Source: Loripinus fragilis (taxonomy: Eukaryota; Mollusca; Bivalvia; Lucinida; Lucinidae). Taken from it: DNA of 64,000 nt. Numbering within the stretch: position 1 is the stretch's first letter; every line of letters begins with the position of its first letter. Where the stretch lies: NCBI GenBank assembly GCA_964019695.1, contig OZ026530.1, positions 33,090,690-33,154,689 of the forward strand, read 5' to 3'. This document shows, piece after piece, positions 42,701-54,881 of the stretch. The notes under the pieces were generated by a model that saw nothing but the letters and a program-made list of their open reading frames with translations, was not told where the DNA came from and ran no database searches. Both the position numbers and the translations under genes were made by a program.

Positions 42701-43793
42701 GGAAATTATTTAAAATCTGATGATCAGAGATGGAGCAGAGAACACAGGAAATCAAGATTTTAAATTGAGGAACAGGTGAACACAGAGATTCATTTCATAG
42801 GAACAAGCGGATAGGTACCCACTGGGAAGGCCTCATTATTTTCTCGTATGTCAAAATTCTGTGAGTCCAAACTATGGCCATAATTTGCATTTGATGGAAC
42901 TGTTTTGATATAATAAGAAACACTTCCCCTAACACGTTATTTCGTCTTATAAAACCGTATAATTAATCAATGATAGTAAACTTTAGCCAGTGATCCGTAC
43001 AAAGGTGCATTTAGGGTAAATTAAAAAATGCAGATGCTCAAATGAGGACAAATTCCATCATATCACAGCCCATTTGGCAATACATTTTGTAACGAAAAAA
43101 ATATCACAAATTAGGCGGTGTATAGATATGTTAAAGTCTGATGGTCATTGTGCGATCGGTCTGCACATAACGAAATAAACTCAAAAAAAGCAGTGTTCAC
43201 TGATATCCTGTACGCACAATACCACATTGTTGGAAACCTCATGTCGTGGCTCATATATGTTTGACTCTTCAGTAACTATAAGTGCATTTATTCATAAGCT
43301 TTGAAAATGATAACATTTATACTGCTGACAATTTAACCAACTTGTGACGAATGGACTTTCCCATCCTTATCATTTGGATGAATCCACTTTAATTTTAGAG
43401 GCAGCAGGAGTGACTATTCATTTTTATTTTGCATTTTATTACATATACATAGGCAGTGGAACCACCAGGGTTTATTACGGTGGAGACACGGATGTTCCCG
43501 GATTGCGCGGGTATCGCCCCGACGCCGTCCCGGTGGAGACACGGTTGCTCCTGGCGTCTCCCCGGCTTATCACGGTATTTTACAGCCTTCCCGGTTACTC
43601 CCGGTGAGTCTTGGTTGTTTTAAACATTTTAAAATAGCCAGGGACATGAGCCGGTTCAACACGGTTCATCCCGGATCTCCAAGGTTGTCCACAGTGCCGC
43701 CACGGTTGTGACACGATTCATCACGGTTCACCCCGGATCATCAAACCGGGATGTTCCGGCACCTTAAACCGGGACAGTGAAAACGGGGCTTTA

Positions 43794-44060
43794 GTTTAGA
43801 TGTGGATCAAGACACATAGCTGTTATGTTTGCATGAAAGACCCCTAACTTATCAATGCATCATCTCATAGAACCTATAAATCAAGATATATAAGCAAAGA
43901 TAAGGACTCAATAGTAAATAAACCTAAATATAACCGGAGCAAAAGAAATGCGAAAGGTAAACCCCGGTGGGCCTGACAACAGCCAAAGCATCAGGCTCCT
44001 ACCATCTCACCAATAGATAAGTCTTTAAGTCGGAACCGTCATAGAGTCTGGAGTCCTACC
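43794..44060 (-). repeat. Family C long copy, part 2
   Basis: Continuation of 39140-39427 beyond the Harbinger-like element. Confidence 0.7.
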
Positions 44061-44689
44061 CACCGGCTTGCAATTAAAGAGGAAAGCAAAGTTGCAAGTT
44101 GTGATTGTAAGACCATTTTTCGAACAATAATGAGGTTAGGCGGTTGGGTGGGTAAACGCTAGTATAAACCCAACAGAATTTCTCACTTGGTCTGTCTAGC
44201 CTCGAATGACCCTGCAACATCGTAAATGATATTTCATACCCATACTGAACAATAATTTTAGGCTTATAATAGTAAACATGTAGCTTTACATCATATAGAG
44301 TTTCTAACCTTAAAAGGAGGATGCACAGGCATGTCTGAGTCTATTCATGTCAAAATACAACATTGATGGAAATCACATGTTACGGCTCATATGCAGCCTG
44401 ATTATTTTCTGACGATATTTTGTGGTAATTTTATAGGCTACAATGTACCCGGTACGAATGCTTCCTAGCATCATTCACATGGGTGGTAAGACCTACGTGA
44501 TTAAATGGATGTGTTAGGCGCTGTTTCGTCCCCCCTATGAGACCCCTATAAGTATTTACATTAAATAATATTTTTGATATAGCTAACATCCTTTTGCGCC
44601 AAAAAAGCCACGCATCACGGAATGCGATCGCTATTATTCTGTTTAATAAAGTAATCAACTAATTAAAATTAATACTTATGTAAAAAGTA

Positions 44690-45290
44690 AAATATTACAG
44701 GTAGATATCAAGCATTTTAGATCGATTCATTTATGCAATATATCAAATAAAAGAAACTTTTTACAATGTGTGGATATCAGAAGTAAGTAAATATCCTTTT
44801 TTTTGTACGATGTATTAGTTTCAGCCGTATTCTGTTGGTCTATTTACCTAAACTTTTCCAATGTAAGGGAAGCTACTTTATAATAATAGTGGTATTATAA
44901 GCGCAACTGTGGATGATATGTGGAAGGGTTGTAAGGATAAAACCGTCCCGACGATCAGCCGAGTGATGACAAACGATGTTCACGAGGGACGGATTTTTCG
45001 ATCCCACCCTCACACGAATGTATCCAATTGTTGCAAAGCAAGATTTTTTAATTAGTCTCTTAACCATCTCCAGGTTACTATCAACGCTTAGGCCTATATA
45101 TAATAAACTTTTTTGTTTTGTATTTATACGCATGATCTTGGCTGAAAAAGAAATCCAGGACTGTAGCCTACCACAAAAAAGTCAGGCTTCAGTGTGCGAA
45201 GAAAAAATAATTCCAGAACCAAAGTAATCTCCCCCTCCCCACCCCATAAAAATCAATTGGTCACTCCCTTATCACGCTTAGGGATGTCTG
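44690..45290 (+). repeat. Family A in D3
   Basis: Complete copy, close to 33840-34440 and 59870-60540. Confidence 0.8.
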
Positions 45291-46497
45291 TTACTACACA
45301 AAGTGGTTCTGGACGACAGTGTGTTGGTCCTGGACGACAATACGTTACAGGTTCCTGACGAAATTTAGAGTTATGTAATGTATGTGTAATATGTTTGGGA
45401 GCCTTGACGCATACTAAACAGCAAGTATCTTATTTTGTCGTTGTATATTTGTTCAGGATATTTATTAAAACTTAATTAATCCTGTAGCAAGGCGAATTTA
45501 TCCAGATACAATTATTGTTCTTGAAACTGTATTTTACTACTACATATGCCCGCATATGCTTATTTTGTACATGCGCTTTCGTTTTCTTTGTAATTTTTAT
45601 GACTTGATATGATGGAGCATTGCATTGACCATCACATAGGTGAAATAAGCTTTCTCTTATAAATCAGCTTACTTTCGACAAACAAGTTTTTAAAACCGAA
45701 CTGCAGCTAACTCATTCATTTTCCAATGTTACAGGTGTGTAACGACTGCAAATAGTTTGCTACAGGTTAAAGTCGACAGCGTTACAGGTAGAGACGACAG
45801 TCTAATGGATTCTCTGGATTTCTGTTATACGAAATATCTTCTATTTTGGGTGAAGGTGAAATGCCCTTTAATATTTTCGCTGTTGAGGGACCTGCTGAGC
45901 AAGTCTTTGAACGTACTGAGAATGTGAACAGTGATTCGATCATTTGCGAAACCCCAACTATACCGGTCCAAAGGACCTCTGACAGTGGTAATTAATTCAC
46001 AGTACAACACTGCCTATATATATGTTTGGAAATAAAAACAAAGTTGGTCAAATGTTGTAATCTACTTATATTGTCTCGCTGAACATTAGTCTCTATTTCA
46101 ATGAATATACGGCTTTATTTTTTAGCTAAAACGGTCATTTCTTGTATTAGATATATAGGAAAATAGAAAAATATTTTAGCACCATATCTCCCCGACCCAA
46201 TAAATAGGGTTTCGCGTGTATTCTTTTGAATTTTTTTTCTTCAAATATAATGTTATAATTAGTACAAGTAAGATTCCTTTACATAGCTCCTTAGTCCAGA
46301 ACTATTTCAGCTTTTAGCATATTTGTCTTAGATTATGAAAATCTGACTTTCAACGTTACTAAATTCTGTTGTTAGATTATTTTGTACATACACTTACCAG
46401 TTAAGCTGCATGGCCCTTGTATAGGTGTACTTTATCCATGGATGAATGGTTATGGTACATTGCTGCATAGAATTACACCAGGGTAGATATATTGTCA

Positions 46498-46772
46498 TGA
46501 AGGTAGAATAGTAGGTAAGGGTGCAAAGATCAGGATCGATACAATCAAGTACCACACCTGACCCAGGATACCAATGGGAACGTGACAAACTCACAGTTAG
46601 ACACCACAAACGAGAGCCAAGAGGTCAGCCCTTTCCCAGCAGGTGACCACAAAGCACATATAAACAGACGTGCACAAAGACATAGCAAACACAAGACAGA
46701 ACAAAACATAAAATATCCACAAAAGAAGTACCGCCTTGGAACGGTCATTAAAACACTTTACTGGAGGGCTTT
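46498..46772 (-). repeat. Family C, short copy (D3)
   Basis: Counterpart of 37556-37812; here it directly follows the site where D2 has the 240-bp MITE. Confidence 0.75.
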
Positions 46773-48364
46773 ATAGGCTTTATTTGAACACGACAGCAAC
46801 AATAACAACAACAACCTTAACAACAACAACAACAAAAATAAACGTTGAAATATTGACGATTTTGACTTTAAAAGACTTCCAAATGTGATTTTAATTGGGT
46901 ATTGATGTTATAATACCCTTACGAATGAATAAAATTGATTACTAAATTTTTGGGTAGTCTAATTATGCATGCCCCACCCATTTGATAGTATCTCCTGTAT
47001 TGTCACGGGGATCTGTTTATCTAATTATAACCTATTTTCGTTCATAATACATCAAACTTCTTATTAAAAAGAATACCAGTGATACTTTATACATAGGGAA
47101 GTTTTGGCCAGGATTGACAATGTGCTATTAAACAATAAATGTGAAATGAATTGACCTAGTCGCACGAAAATCTAAATTTTGTTGAATGCGTATGTCATAT
47201 GCTGACAGCCTTTTCCAAACATTTTCGCCACTGACAAAATACCGGCCTGACCTTGGTCCAAACAATCATCTACAGTTAGTGATACCTGATAAATCCATGT
47301 CACTACAGTCGGATCTACAGATATTCCAGTTTATTCAGAAAGAGGGATAAGTTGCTCTAAATCCATTATATATTTTTGAGTGATTTGTCATCTGTTAGTG
47401 ATATGTCACTGAATAGTTTCTTATGCATACCTTTTGTGTACATTTGCCATTTTATGGATAGGACTACTGATTGAACCAGAACCGGTTGAAATTTGCAGAA
47501 TCAAGAGCTATATTATCAAGAGTACACTTAATGTCACGGTCCTGTATTTTGAAGACGCAGGCCTTGTATTTGACCAGCCTTGAAAAGGTTTCAGATCAGT
47601 ATTTACATCTGCTCAAGACAGAAAATTGTCGTCTCTAACCTGTCACTGAAAATATGACACTGTCTATTACCTGTTACAGAGTCGTCTCTGACCAGTAACA
47701 TTTGAAAAAAAATCTGAGGTTTTCAGTTTTCTTTAAAGAGTGTTGACTGTACTATATCTTATAGCATAAGATATCAAACTTAACAACATATACGTGTGTG
47801 ATGGCAAGCACAGACCTGGGCGCATTCTCTTAATTCCTGAGACAAACTTTCATAACAATAAATTAACAGCCAGTCAGAAATCCTTCCTTCCAAATGTAGT
47901 TCCTTGCTTAGGCTATCACAAAGCAGTTCAGAGTTCGAAACACCGCAAAGACTGAGCATCAACTAATCCAATTTTACTATCTGAAAGAAACTGATAACCA
48001 ATCAAATATCATATAAAGCAAGATTCTTGGAAATTCTAAACCATTTGAAAATACAGCTTTAAACTCAACATAGCAAAGTAAGAAAAAGGGCAAAGACCAG
48101 GAATCGATACAATCAAGCACCACACGTGACCAAGGTTACCAATGGGAAAGTGACAACTTCTCAATTATAAATAATAAATGAGAGCCAGGAGGTCAGCCCT
48201 TTCCCAGCAGGTGATCACAAGGCAGCAAAACAGACGCACGAAAGCAAACAAAAACAAGACAGAAATAACATAAATGATACACAAAAGCACCGCCTCGGAA
48301 CGGTCAGTAAAATATTTTACTGGAGGGCTTAAACCGGTTTCACGGGGCACCAACTTCACCCTTA

Positions 48365-49962
48365 AGCCCCATCCTCACTGTGCCGATGTAGCCACGGTTC
48401 ATCCCGATGCAGGACAGCCAGTATACCGTGATGCACCGGGACACATTTCACAAAAAATAAATTGCGTTCTCACCTTGCCGACGTTACCCCGGTATAGCCC
48501 TGGTTCTCGAGAAAGCAAGACGCCGGTTGATCCCCAGTTCACCACGGAGCACTTACGGTTAAGCACGGTGGAGCCATGGTTCGTGCCGGTATACCCCGGT
48601 GTTACCCAGGTTGTTTACGGTGATGTCCCGGTAACTGCCGGTTGCGCAACGGTTACATGCCGGTAGGGCCACGGTTGCGTCCCGGTGCTAATCTACACTA
48701 TAAAACAGGATAAGAACGTGGAGTAACATCAGTTTTCTTCTGTCTCTATCGCATACCAGTTATGACACAAATTGGACTGCACAGCCAAATACGAGTTACT
48801 AGAGGAATCATGATCTGTGTAGCGAAAGCAAATGCCTAGAAGCCTCGAAGCTCATTTGCATGACAAATAAGCAGAAGCAGACCTGTTTTCTTACGACGAG
48901 GTTTAAATGTTCAGTGTTGATCTGGGCCCAGAATTACAATGCCTCCAAAAAGTTAAGGAAGACTTAATTTAAGTATTGATTCTTCAACATGTACATTAAA
49001 TTCTTAATAAATTGCCAAGACCGATGCAGTACTCATGGTCAAAGATATCATTGTGATCTACAGAAAAAATGATACTATTTTGGTTTTAATCAGTTTGAAA
49101 GCTATATTTATCGCATCCTGGAAATTCAATACTTAACTTAAGTACTCCTTAACTTTAAGGATACATTGTAATTCTAGACCCAGATTGTCTTGCTTTTTCG
49201 TAAAAAATATATAAACACTTTAAGCGGGACATGTGATTTCCAACAGTGTGATATTTTTTGAGAAGTGTAGACTCAGACAAGCCTGTGCAGTCCCCAATTA
49301 AGCTTAAAAGTCGTTCGGTCAGTAGCTTAAAAGTCATAGAATAATCAAGCGACTAGCAGAGGCTCTGATCAGACTCCGCCTAAGCGCAGGCTGGTCTGAG
49401 GCTTTGCTAATGGCAACTACCACATTGTTGGAAATCTCATGTCGTGGCTCATATATGTTTGACTCTTCAGTAACTATAAGTGCATTTATTCATAAGCTTT
49501 GAAAATGAGCACATTCATACTGCTGACAATTTAACCAACTTGTGACGAATGGACTTTCCCATCCTTATCATTTGGATGAATCCACTTTCATTTTAGAGGC
49601 AGCAGGAGTGAATTTTCATTTTTATTTTGCATTTTATACATAGGCAGTGGAACTGCACGGTTTATTACGGTGGAGACACGGATGTTCCCGGATTGCGCCG
49701 GTATCGCCCCGACGCCGTCCCGGTGGAGACACGGTTGCTCCCGCGTCTCCTCGGTTTATCACGGTATTTGACAGCCTTCCTGGTTACTCCTGGTGAGTCC
49801 CGGTTGTTTTAAACATTTTAACACGGTTCAACACGGTTCATCCCAGATCTCCAAGGTTGTCCACGGTGCCGCCATGGTTGTGACACTGTTCATCACGGTT
49901 CACCCCTGATCATCAAACCGGGATGAACCGGCACCTTAAACCAGGACAGTGAAAACGGGGCT
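48365..49962. mobile_element. PIF/Harbinger-like element, D3 copy (1598 bp)
   Basis: TIRs agccccatcctcactgtgcc and the inverse of ggacagtgaaaacggggct, TTA at 48362-48364 and 49963-49965. It contains the unbroken TGAG-MITE at 49225-49455. GC-rich terminal parts with repeated cacggttcatcccg-type motifs produce long open frames (for example 48274-48666) that I regard as repeat artefacts. Confidence 0.8.
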
Positions 49963-50515
49963 TTAGTTTAGATGTGGATCAAGACACATAGCTGTTTGGT
50001 TTGCATAAAAGACCCCTAACTTATCAATGCATCATCTCATAGAACCTATAAATCAAGATATATAAGCAAAGAGAAGGACTCAAAAGTAAAGAAAACTAAA
50101 TATAACCGGAGCAAAAGAAATGCGAAAGGTAAACCCCGGTGGGCCTGACAACAGCCAAACCATCTCACCAATAGATAAGTCTTTAAGTCGGAACCGTCAT
50201 AGAGTCTGGAGTCTGACCCACGGGCTTGCAATTAAAGAGGAAAGCAAAGTTGTCAGTCGTGATTGTTAGACCATTTTTCGAACAATAATGAGGTTAGGCG
50301 GGTGGGTGGGTAAACGCTAGTATAAACCCAACAGAATTTCTCACTTGGTCTGTCTAGCCTCGAATGACTCTGCAACATCGTAAATGATATTTCATACCCA
50401 TACTGAACAATAATTTTAGGCGTATAATAGTAAACATGTAGCTTTACATCATATAGAGTTTCTAACCTTAAAAGGGGGATGCACAGGCCTGTCTGAGTCT
50501 ATTCATGTCAAAATA

Positions 50516-51253
50516 CCACATTCATTATACAGGACCCAAAAAACCTTGATTGTTGGAAACTTGGCCTTCATATTGAGTATGCATATTGAGTATTCTTATA
50601 TATATCTAAGTATAAGTAGTTTCTTATCTCTGCTATGCTGTATCTGCACATTCATGCAACCAAAAAAGTACAGATAGGTAAATATACAGTTGTCACTAAT
50701 TATAGCTCATTATGGCCAGGTGACTTATTAAATGTCCACTTTCAAATTTTATTATACTGGTCAAGTATGTATTCCACCCCATAAGCACACTGTGTCCACA
50801 GTCTAACTCTTCAGAGCTTACAATGATGTTTATATTGAGTTATACTACTATAGGTCAATTTTGACTTCAGACGTCCGATCAAAGATCAGACTATTCGAAT
50901 TTACAGCACGTGAAAGGGGAAACAGGTAGAAAACGTTATAAAGCGGTATCATAGGTGTTTACATAATACATAATACATTATATAGGTAACTTTCAACCTT
51001 TTAGTCAACGTTCTCTGTAGCTCAGTAGGTAAGCAACACTAAATTTTTTTTTGTTTTATTAATGCGAGTAGTCTCGGTCAGGCATTTTTTACTTTTAATG
51101 TGTGTGTGCGTGTTTGAGCTCTTTTTTTATTATTTTTTTATCATTGTATGTATTTTATTTCGTAATTTATTTACTAGCTGCAGTCGGCTCATGTTCTTCC
51201 TCTATCGCGATCTTTTAACCAGTATACACACTCTACTGATAAAATAAACATGC
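50516..51253. other. Low-copy AT-rich DNA
   Basis: No gene recognised. tgtagctcagtaggtaagca at 51011 is an isolated tRNA A-box-like phrase with no paired B box on this strand. Confidence 0.4.
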
Positions 51254-51433
51254 TCAACGTACTTCAAAGTCTCCAGTTGGACCCTCTTTCGTTCCAGACC
51301 ATTCAGGTTCCTCCTCTTTTGTCTGGTTTCGCTTCATCAGCCACTCAATGGTACTCATGCCTTGGTTGAAGTCCTTTCCTTTGCCTGGTTCAGTGATATT
51401 TACAGCCCATTTTCCATCTCCTGTTTGTAAAAG
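51254..51433 (-). CDS. Possible terminal coding exon, product not recognised
   Basis: Minus-strand reading from 51433 gives 59 codons and a stop (TGA at 51254-51256), directly after an AG that could be a splice acceptor (ccatag). The peptide is hydrophilic and compositionally like a globular protein C-terminus. It begins LLQTGDGKWAVNITEPGKGK, has a MSTIEWLMKR helix-like segment, then an acidic Lys/Glu stretch, and ends GDFEVR. I do not recognise the family. A polyadenylation-like aataaa occurs about 100 bases downstream on the minus strand (near 51150). There is no strong polypyrimidine tract. The overlapping minus-strand frame 51400-51642 is in another phase and looks like noise. It could be a chance frame; the protein-like composition is the only support. 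Confidence 0.35.
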   Translation of the reverse strand, partial: LLQTGDGKWAVNITEPGKGKDFNQGMSTIEWLMKRNQTKEEEPEWSGTKEGPTGDFEVR

Positions 51434-51599
51434 CTATGGATCTTTTGCATCCGCACTGCATCGGTATGGTGTTTGCTTTGCGTCATTCGTTTGCAAATGA
51501 ATTGAGCACGTGCCAAATAGAAAAAAGTCTTCGCGTAAAGCATGAGAAATTCAAGTTTTCTTGAAGAACAAAAAGATGTGCTAAAAAGACAAAAAAATC

Positions 51600-51700
51600 T
51601 TTGGGACTCGAACTCAGGCATTTTAACTCTGAAACTTTCCACAGAATATTTGCAATTTAAGACCCAGACCGCCCAACTAAACCTACAGATGTGGTATTGG
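51600..51700 (-). repeat. tRNA-like B box, SINE remnant
   Basis: gagttcgagtccc (minus strand, near 51605-51620) is a good B box; upstream a ttgggcggtctgggt phrase may be a worn A box. Probably a decayed SINE. Confidence 0.35.
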
Positions 51701-51864
51701 TCATGTTGTTACATATTTATTCGAAATTTTGTTAATTCGATAGCATGAGCAGTAAGTGTTTGGTGAGAAAACAACCGTTACAGTCTTATTTACCTTTCTC
51801 GTGCTCCTAAGTAGACTCGTCTGACCTTTGATCCGTCTGAGGTCAAAATTGGCCTATACTTCTA

Positions 51865-53405
51865 CTACTACTACTACTAATAATAATGATGGGAATGTCC
51901 AGAGTTATCTTTAACAAAATTTTTTTTTTCAGATGTTAAAATGAAGTGGTTAAATAAAACGTGTGTTTCTCCTTGTGTTATAAATTTATTGTTACTTCAG
52001 CAGTATTTAGAATGAGATCATTTTTCCTTGTTTCACCCCTTTAGCTCCTAAATATCTAAAATGGAATCTTCCATTTGGTGAACTTAATCCGTACAAGCTG
52101 CCAATAAATGAAAGAAAAAATATTGGTCCCTGAGTAAGCTGCTCATTTAGCAGCCTACACTAGTCTAGAAAGAGAACAATTGTTTCCATGTTTCTCCACT
52201 TAAGATCCTGAATTTCTAAAATGGAATCTTCCAATGGTGAATTGGTCTTATACATACCAGCTATCAATAAATGAAATATAAAAAGAATAATTCTAACTGA
52301 GTAGATTGCTCCTATAGAAGCAGGCTGGTCTAGGGCCATTCAGGCTGGTCTGTGACTTTTGTGTTTGTATTTCACTGAGCAGTGTAGTTATGGAATCCAG
52401 TGAGTTAAAATGTCGAAATTGCAGTGACTAAGTCAATCATTTTTCAGGGGAAGTTATTCACACTTTAGCTTGTCATTTGCAAACAGTTTGGGTCCAGATC
52501 AGGACTGAGATTTTGTCAGCCCTGACCGGGATCCAAACAGATTAATGTCGGTCCTGATCTGAATACAAAGCATTTGACACTGTTAGTTTCTGAAAGAAAT
52601 ATTTGAAAAGCAAATTGATATAAGTCAGCAGAAGACATGAAAAGAATTAGAATAAACAATTATACAGAATGCAAATAGTTAAAATACAGAAATTTCAACA
52701 TGTGATACAAAATGGGCAAATCCATGTTTATTTTATCAATATGTATGTAAAAATCTATCCTAATGAAAGTGGTTATAATTATTATTACAAGGAATGTGTT
52801 TTCATATCAGAATTTGAATAAACTTAACGGAACCGATTGCAAGTTTGACTGTTTTTTTTTTCGTTTTTTTTTTTTGTGTTTTTTAATAATCATTTAGGTT
52901 TTCACTTAATTATTGAGATTTTTTTTGATGCTGAATAATAATGATGGAAATGTCCAGAGTTATTTTAAAAAGAAATTTATTTTTCATATGTTCAAATGAA
53001 GTGGTTCAATAAAATATGCTGTTAACCTTTGCAAACAGTTTGGATCCAGATCAGGACTGACATTTTGTCGGGCCTGACCTGTCATTTCAATCCGATAAAA
53101 TGTCGTTCTTGATCTGAATTCGAAATGTTTGACATTCTGTCTGTGTGTTGAAAGAATTAAAATGAAAGAGAAAAAATAAAATAAGTCAGGGACGACAAGA
53201 AAAGAAGAAGAATAAAACAATTACCAAGAATGCAAAGATTTTAAATATAGAAATTTTAACCTGTGACCCCTTCAGTTAGAAAATGGGCAAATCCATGTTT
53301 ATTGTTGTATCAATATGTATGTAAAAGTCTATCAGAATGAAAGTTTTATATCAGAATTTGAACAATCTTAACGAAACCGATTGCGAGTTTGCTGGGTTTT
53401 TTCTT
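51865..53405 (+). repeat. Old tandem duplications
   Basis: Blocks recur: aataatgatggnaatgtccag at 51885 and 52937; tttgcaaacagtttggnt followed by ccagatcaggactga at 52490 and 53036; gggcaaatccatgtttatt at 52713 and 53284; accgattgcnagtttg at 52835 and 53375. A separate imperfect pair with aaaatggaatcttcca lies at 52065 and 52217. Divergence is around 10-20 percent by eye. No genes. Confidence 0.7.
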
Positions 53406-53407
53406 TT

Positions 53408-54710
53408 TAGCTCATCTGAGCGGAAGGCTCAAGGGTGAGCTAACAGTTTACCAGTCACTCCTTTAAAAAATCTTCTCCAGAACCAGAAGGCTGATGACCT
53501 TTGGACTTGGTATGTAGCATTGGGGATGTGGGGCCTACCAAGTTTGTTCCAATGATGATCCCAGGTTGACCTTGACCTACCTTACATCAAGGTCAAATTT
53601 GCTTCTTAATGCATTTAAATGGGAAAATTTTTAAAAAGTTGATTTTTTGAAACTGTTTAAGCCAAAGTCATTGATTTTACTTAATATGTTTAACCTTATG
53701 TGACAATGCCTATAGATAAGTTCCAAAGGTCAAGGTTGACCTTTGACCTTTCAGCAAAGGTCGCTCATATTTGAGTCCCATCAAAGTATTAAAACATAGG
53801 GCCATTGGACTGAATTTCCATATAAAGTAAGTAAGGGTTCAAAGATCAGGAATCGATACAATCAAGTACGGCACCTGACCCAGGATACCAATGGGAAAGT
53901 GACAAACTCACAGTAGACACCACAAACGAGAGCCAAGAGGTCAGCCCTTTCCCAGCAGGTGACCACAAAGCACATATAAACAGATGCGCACAAAGACATA
54001 GCAAACACAATACAGAACAAAAACATAAAAGATCCTCAAAAGAAGTACCGCCTTTGAACGGTCAGTAAAATATTTTACTGGAGGACTCCTTACGACAAGT
54101 TACCCAAAATTTTGTTCTGGTCACATGACCAAGATGGCCGACATGCCCATATATACTAAAAAGCCTCTCACAATCTTCTCAAGAACCAGCAGGCCCATTT
54201 ACCTTGGGGCTTGGTATGTAGCATGGGGTTGTTTGGCCTACTAAGTTTGTTCAAATTATGATCCTAGGCTGACCTTGACCTACTTTATGTCACAGTCAAG
54301 TTTTCTTCCTAATGCATTTAAAAGATTTTACATCACACAATCTTATCTTGAGGTCTGGTTTATGTTTACTCGATTTACCTGGAAGTTTTATAATAAAGCC
54401 ACACATCATATGTTTTGGTTGTTCAAAAGAGTTGTCTCAGTGAGACAGCCCTTTTGAGAATCCAGAACATGTGTTGAGGTTTGGTTAACAGATTTTTTTT
54501 TACTTACACACTCTTGATTCTGGTTGATGTTTACTCAATTTACTTGGAAGATTTATAATCCACACATCATATATTTTGGGTGCTTAAAAGAATGGTCTCA
54601 GTGAGATGGTTCTTTTTGAGTATCCACAACATGTGTTGTGGTTTGGTTAAAGGAAATATTTTTTTTGTTTTCTTTTTTTTTTACATTTTTACAGGAAATA
54701 CTTTGGAGCC
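53408..54710 (+). repeat. Dispersed repeat starting tagctcatctgagc, interrupted by family C
   Basis: The opening tagctcatctgagcggaagg is a frequent invertebrate repeat start. Two related parts (53470-53820 and 54140-54300) share the 'agaaccagnaggcc...cttggtatgtagcat' text. Family C (53828-54089) sits between them. After 54400 a looser ~160-bp unit with tcagtgagacag and acatgtgttg phrases repeats two to four times to 55050. Confidence 0.6.
53828..54089 (-). repeat. Family C, short copy
   Basis: Same 3' side as other copies and stops at tttactggagga. Inserted into the dispersed repeat described around it. Confidence 0.7.
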
Positions 54711-54872
54711 ACCGTGGTGTAGTGGATAAAGTCCTCGCCTTATAGATCAGGTGTGGCAGGTGCAATTTCCGGCTTCACCAGTCTGTTGTATGAAACTTTA
54801 AGCCGTGACTCTGTCTTTATATTACCTCAGCTGCTGGTTGGACGTTTAACACAAACACAACAACAACAACAA
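54705..54872 (+). mobile_element. tRNA-derived SINE with TSD and (aac)n tail
   Basis: Head: A box gtggtgtagtggataaag, diverged B box ggtgcaatttccggc. The body ends ggacgtttaacac and an (aac)n tail. Direct repeats gaaatactt lie at 54696-54704 and 54873-54881. Related to S1 at the head but with a different body. Confidence 0.8.
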
Positions 54873-54881
54873 GAAATACTT

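Larger units (their letters stand above)
40483..43219. mobile_element. TA-flanked TIR transposon, copy 2
   Basis: Left end tagtccgtacagaaattcag; right end the inverse of ctgatatcctgtacgcacaa. D3 at 49415-49425 reads ggcaactaccacattg with one TA; here TA occurs at 40481-40482 and 43220-43221. Homologous to 26208-28999 apart from different nested insertions. No transposase frame. Confidence 0.88.
40290..43265 (-). mobile_element. TGAG-type MITE inside the Harbinger-like element, split
   Basis: Its two parts (40290-40480 and 43222-43255) are separated by the TA transposon. The unbroken counterpart in D3 is 49225-49455. The left TIR is worn; the right end reads ccacattgttggaaacctca then cgtggctca. 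Confidence 0.7.
39428..43790. mobile_element. PIF/Harbinger-like element, D2 copy, with nested insertions
   Basis: TIRs agccccattctcactgtgcc and the inverse of gggacagtgaaaacggggct. TTA is duplicated at both ends (39425-39427, 43791-43793) and single at the empty site in D4. A 3-bp TWA duplication is the hallmark of PIF/Harbinger. Both ends carry many cacggtt/ccggt motifs. Net length without nested insertions is about 1.6 kb, matching D3 (48365-49962). No transposase frame. Confidence 0.8.
33721..44270 (+). repeat. Composite repeat, copy D2
   Basis: Order: family A (33840-34440), pearl-type insertion (34455-36097), segment Z (36098-38770), segment X (38790-39140), family C (39140-39427), Harbinger-like element with nested insertions (39428-43790), family C continued (43794-44060), segment E (to 44270). 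D3 repeats this order directly downstream without the pearl element, the 240-bp MITE and the TA transposon. Sequence agreement between D2 and D3 is high. Confidence 0.8.
44280..50515 (+). repeat. Composite repeat, copy D3
   Basis: It begins with a TGAG-MITE right end and the R1 segment (44283-44500), then family A (44690-45290), Z (45301-47730), X (47745-48080), family C (48080-48364), Harbinger-like element (48365-49962), family C (49966-50225) and segment E (to about 50430), ending with another TGAG-MITE fragment (50450-50520). It directly follows D2 in the same orientation. Confidence 0.8.

Noticed and set aside
48274..48666. 130-codon open frame
   Set aside because: It spans a family C end and the GC-rich, motif-repetitive end of the Harbinger-like element; the frame is open because of repeated ccggt/cacggtt motifs.
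51400..51642. 80-codon minus-strand frame upstream of the possible exon
   Set aside because: It overlaps the exon in another phase and includes a tRNA-like B box, so it is more likely SINE remnant and noise.
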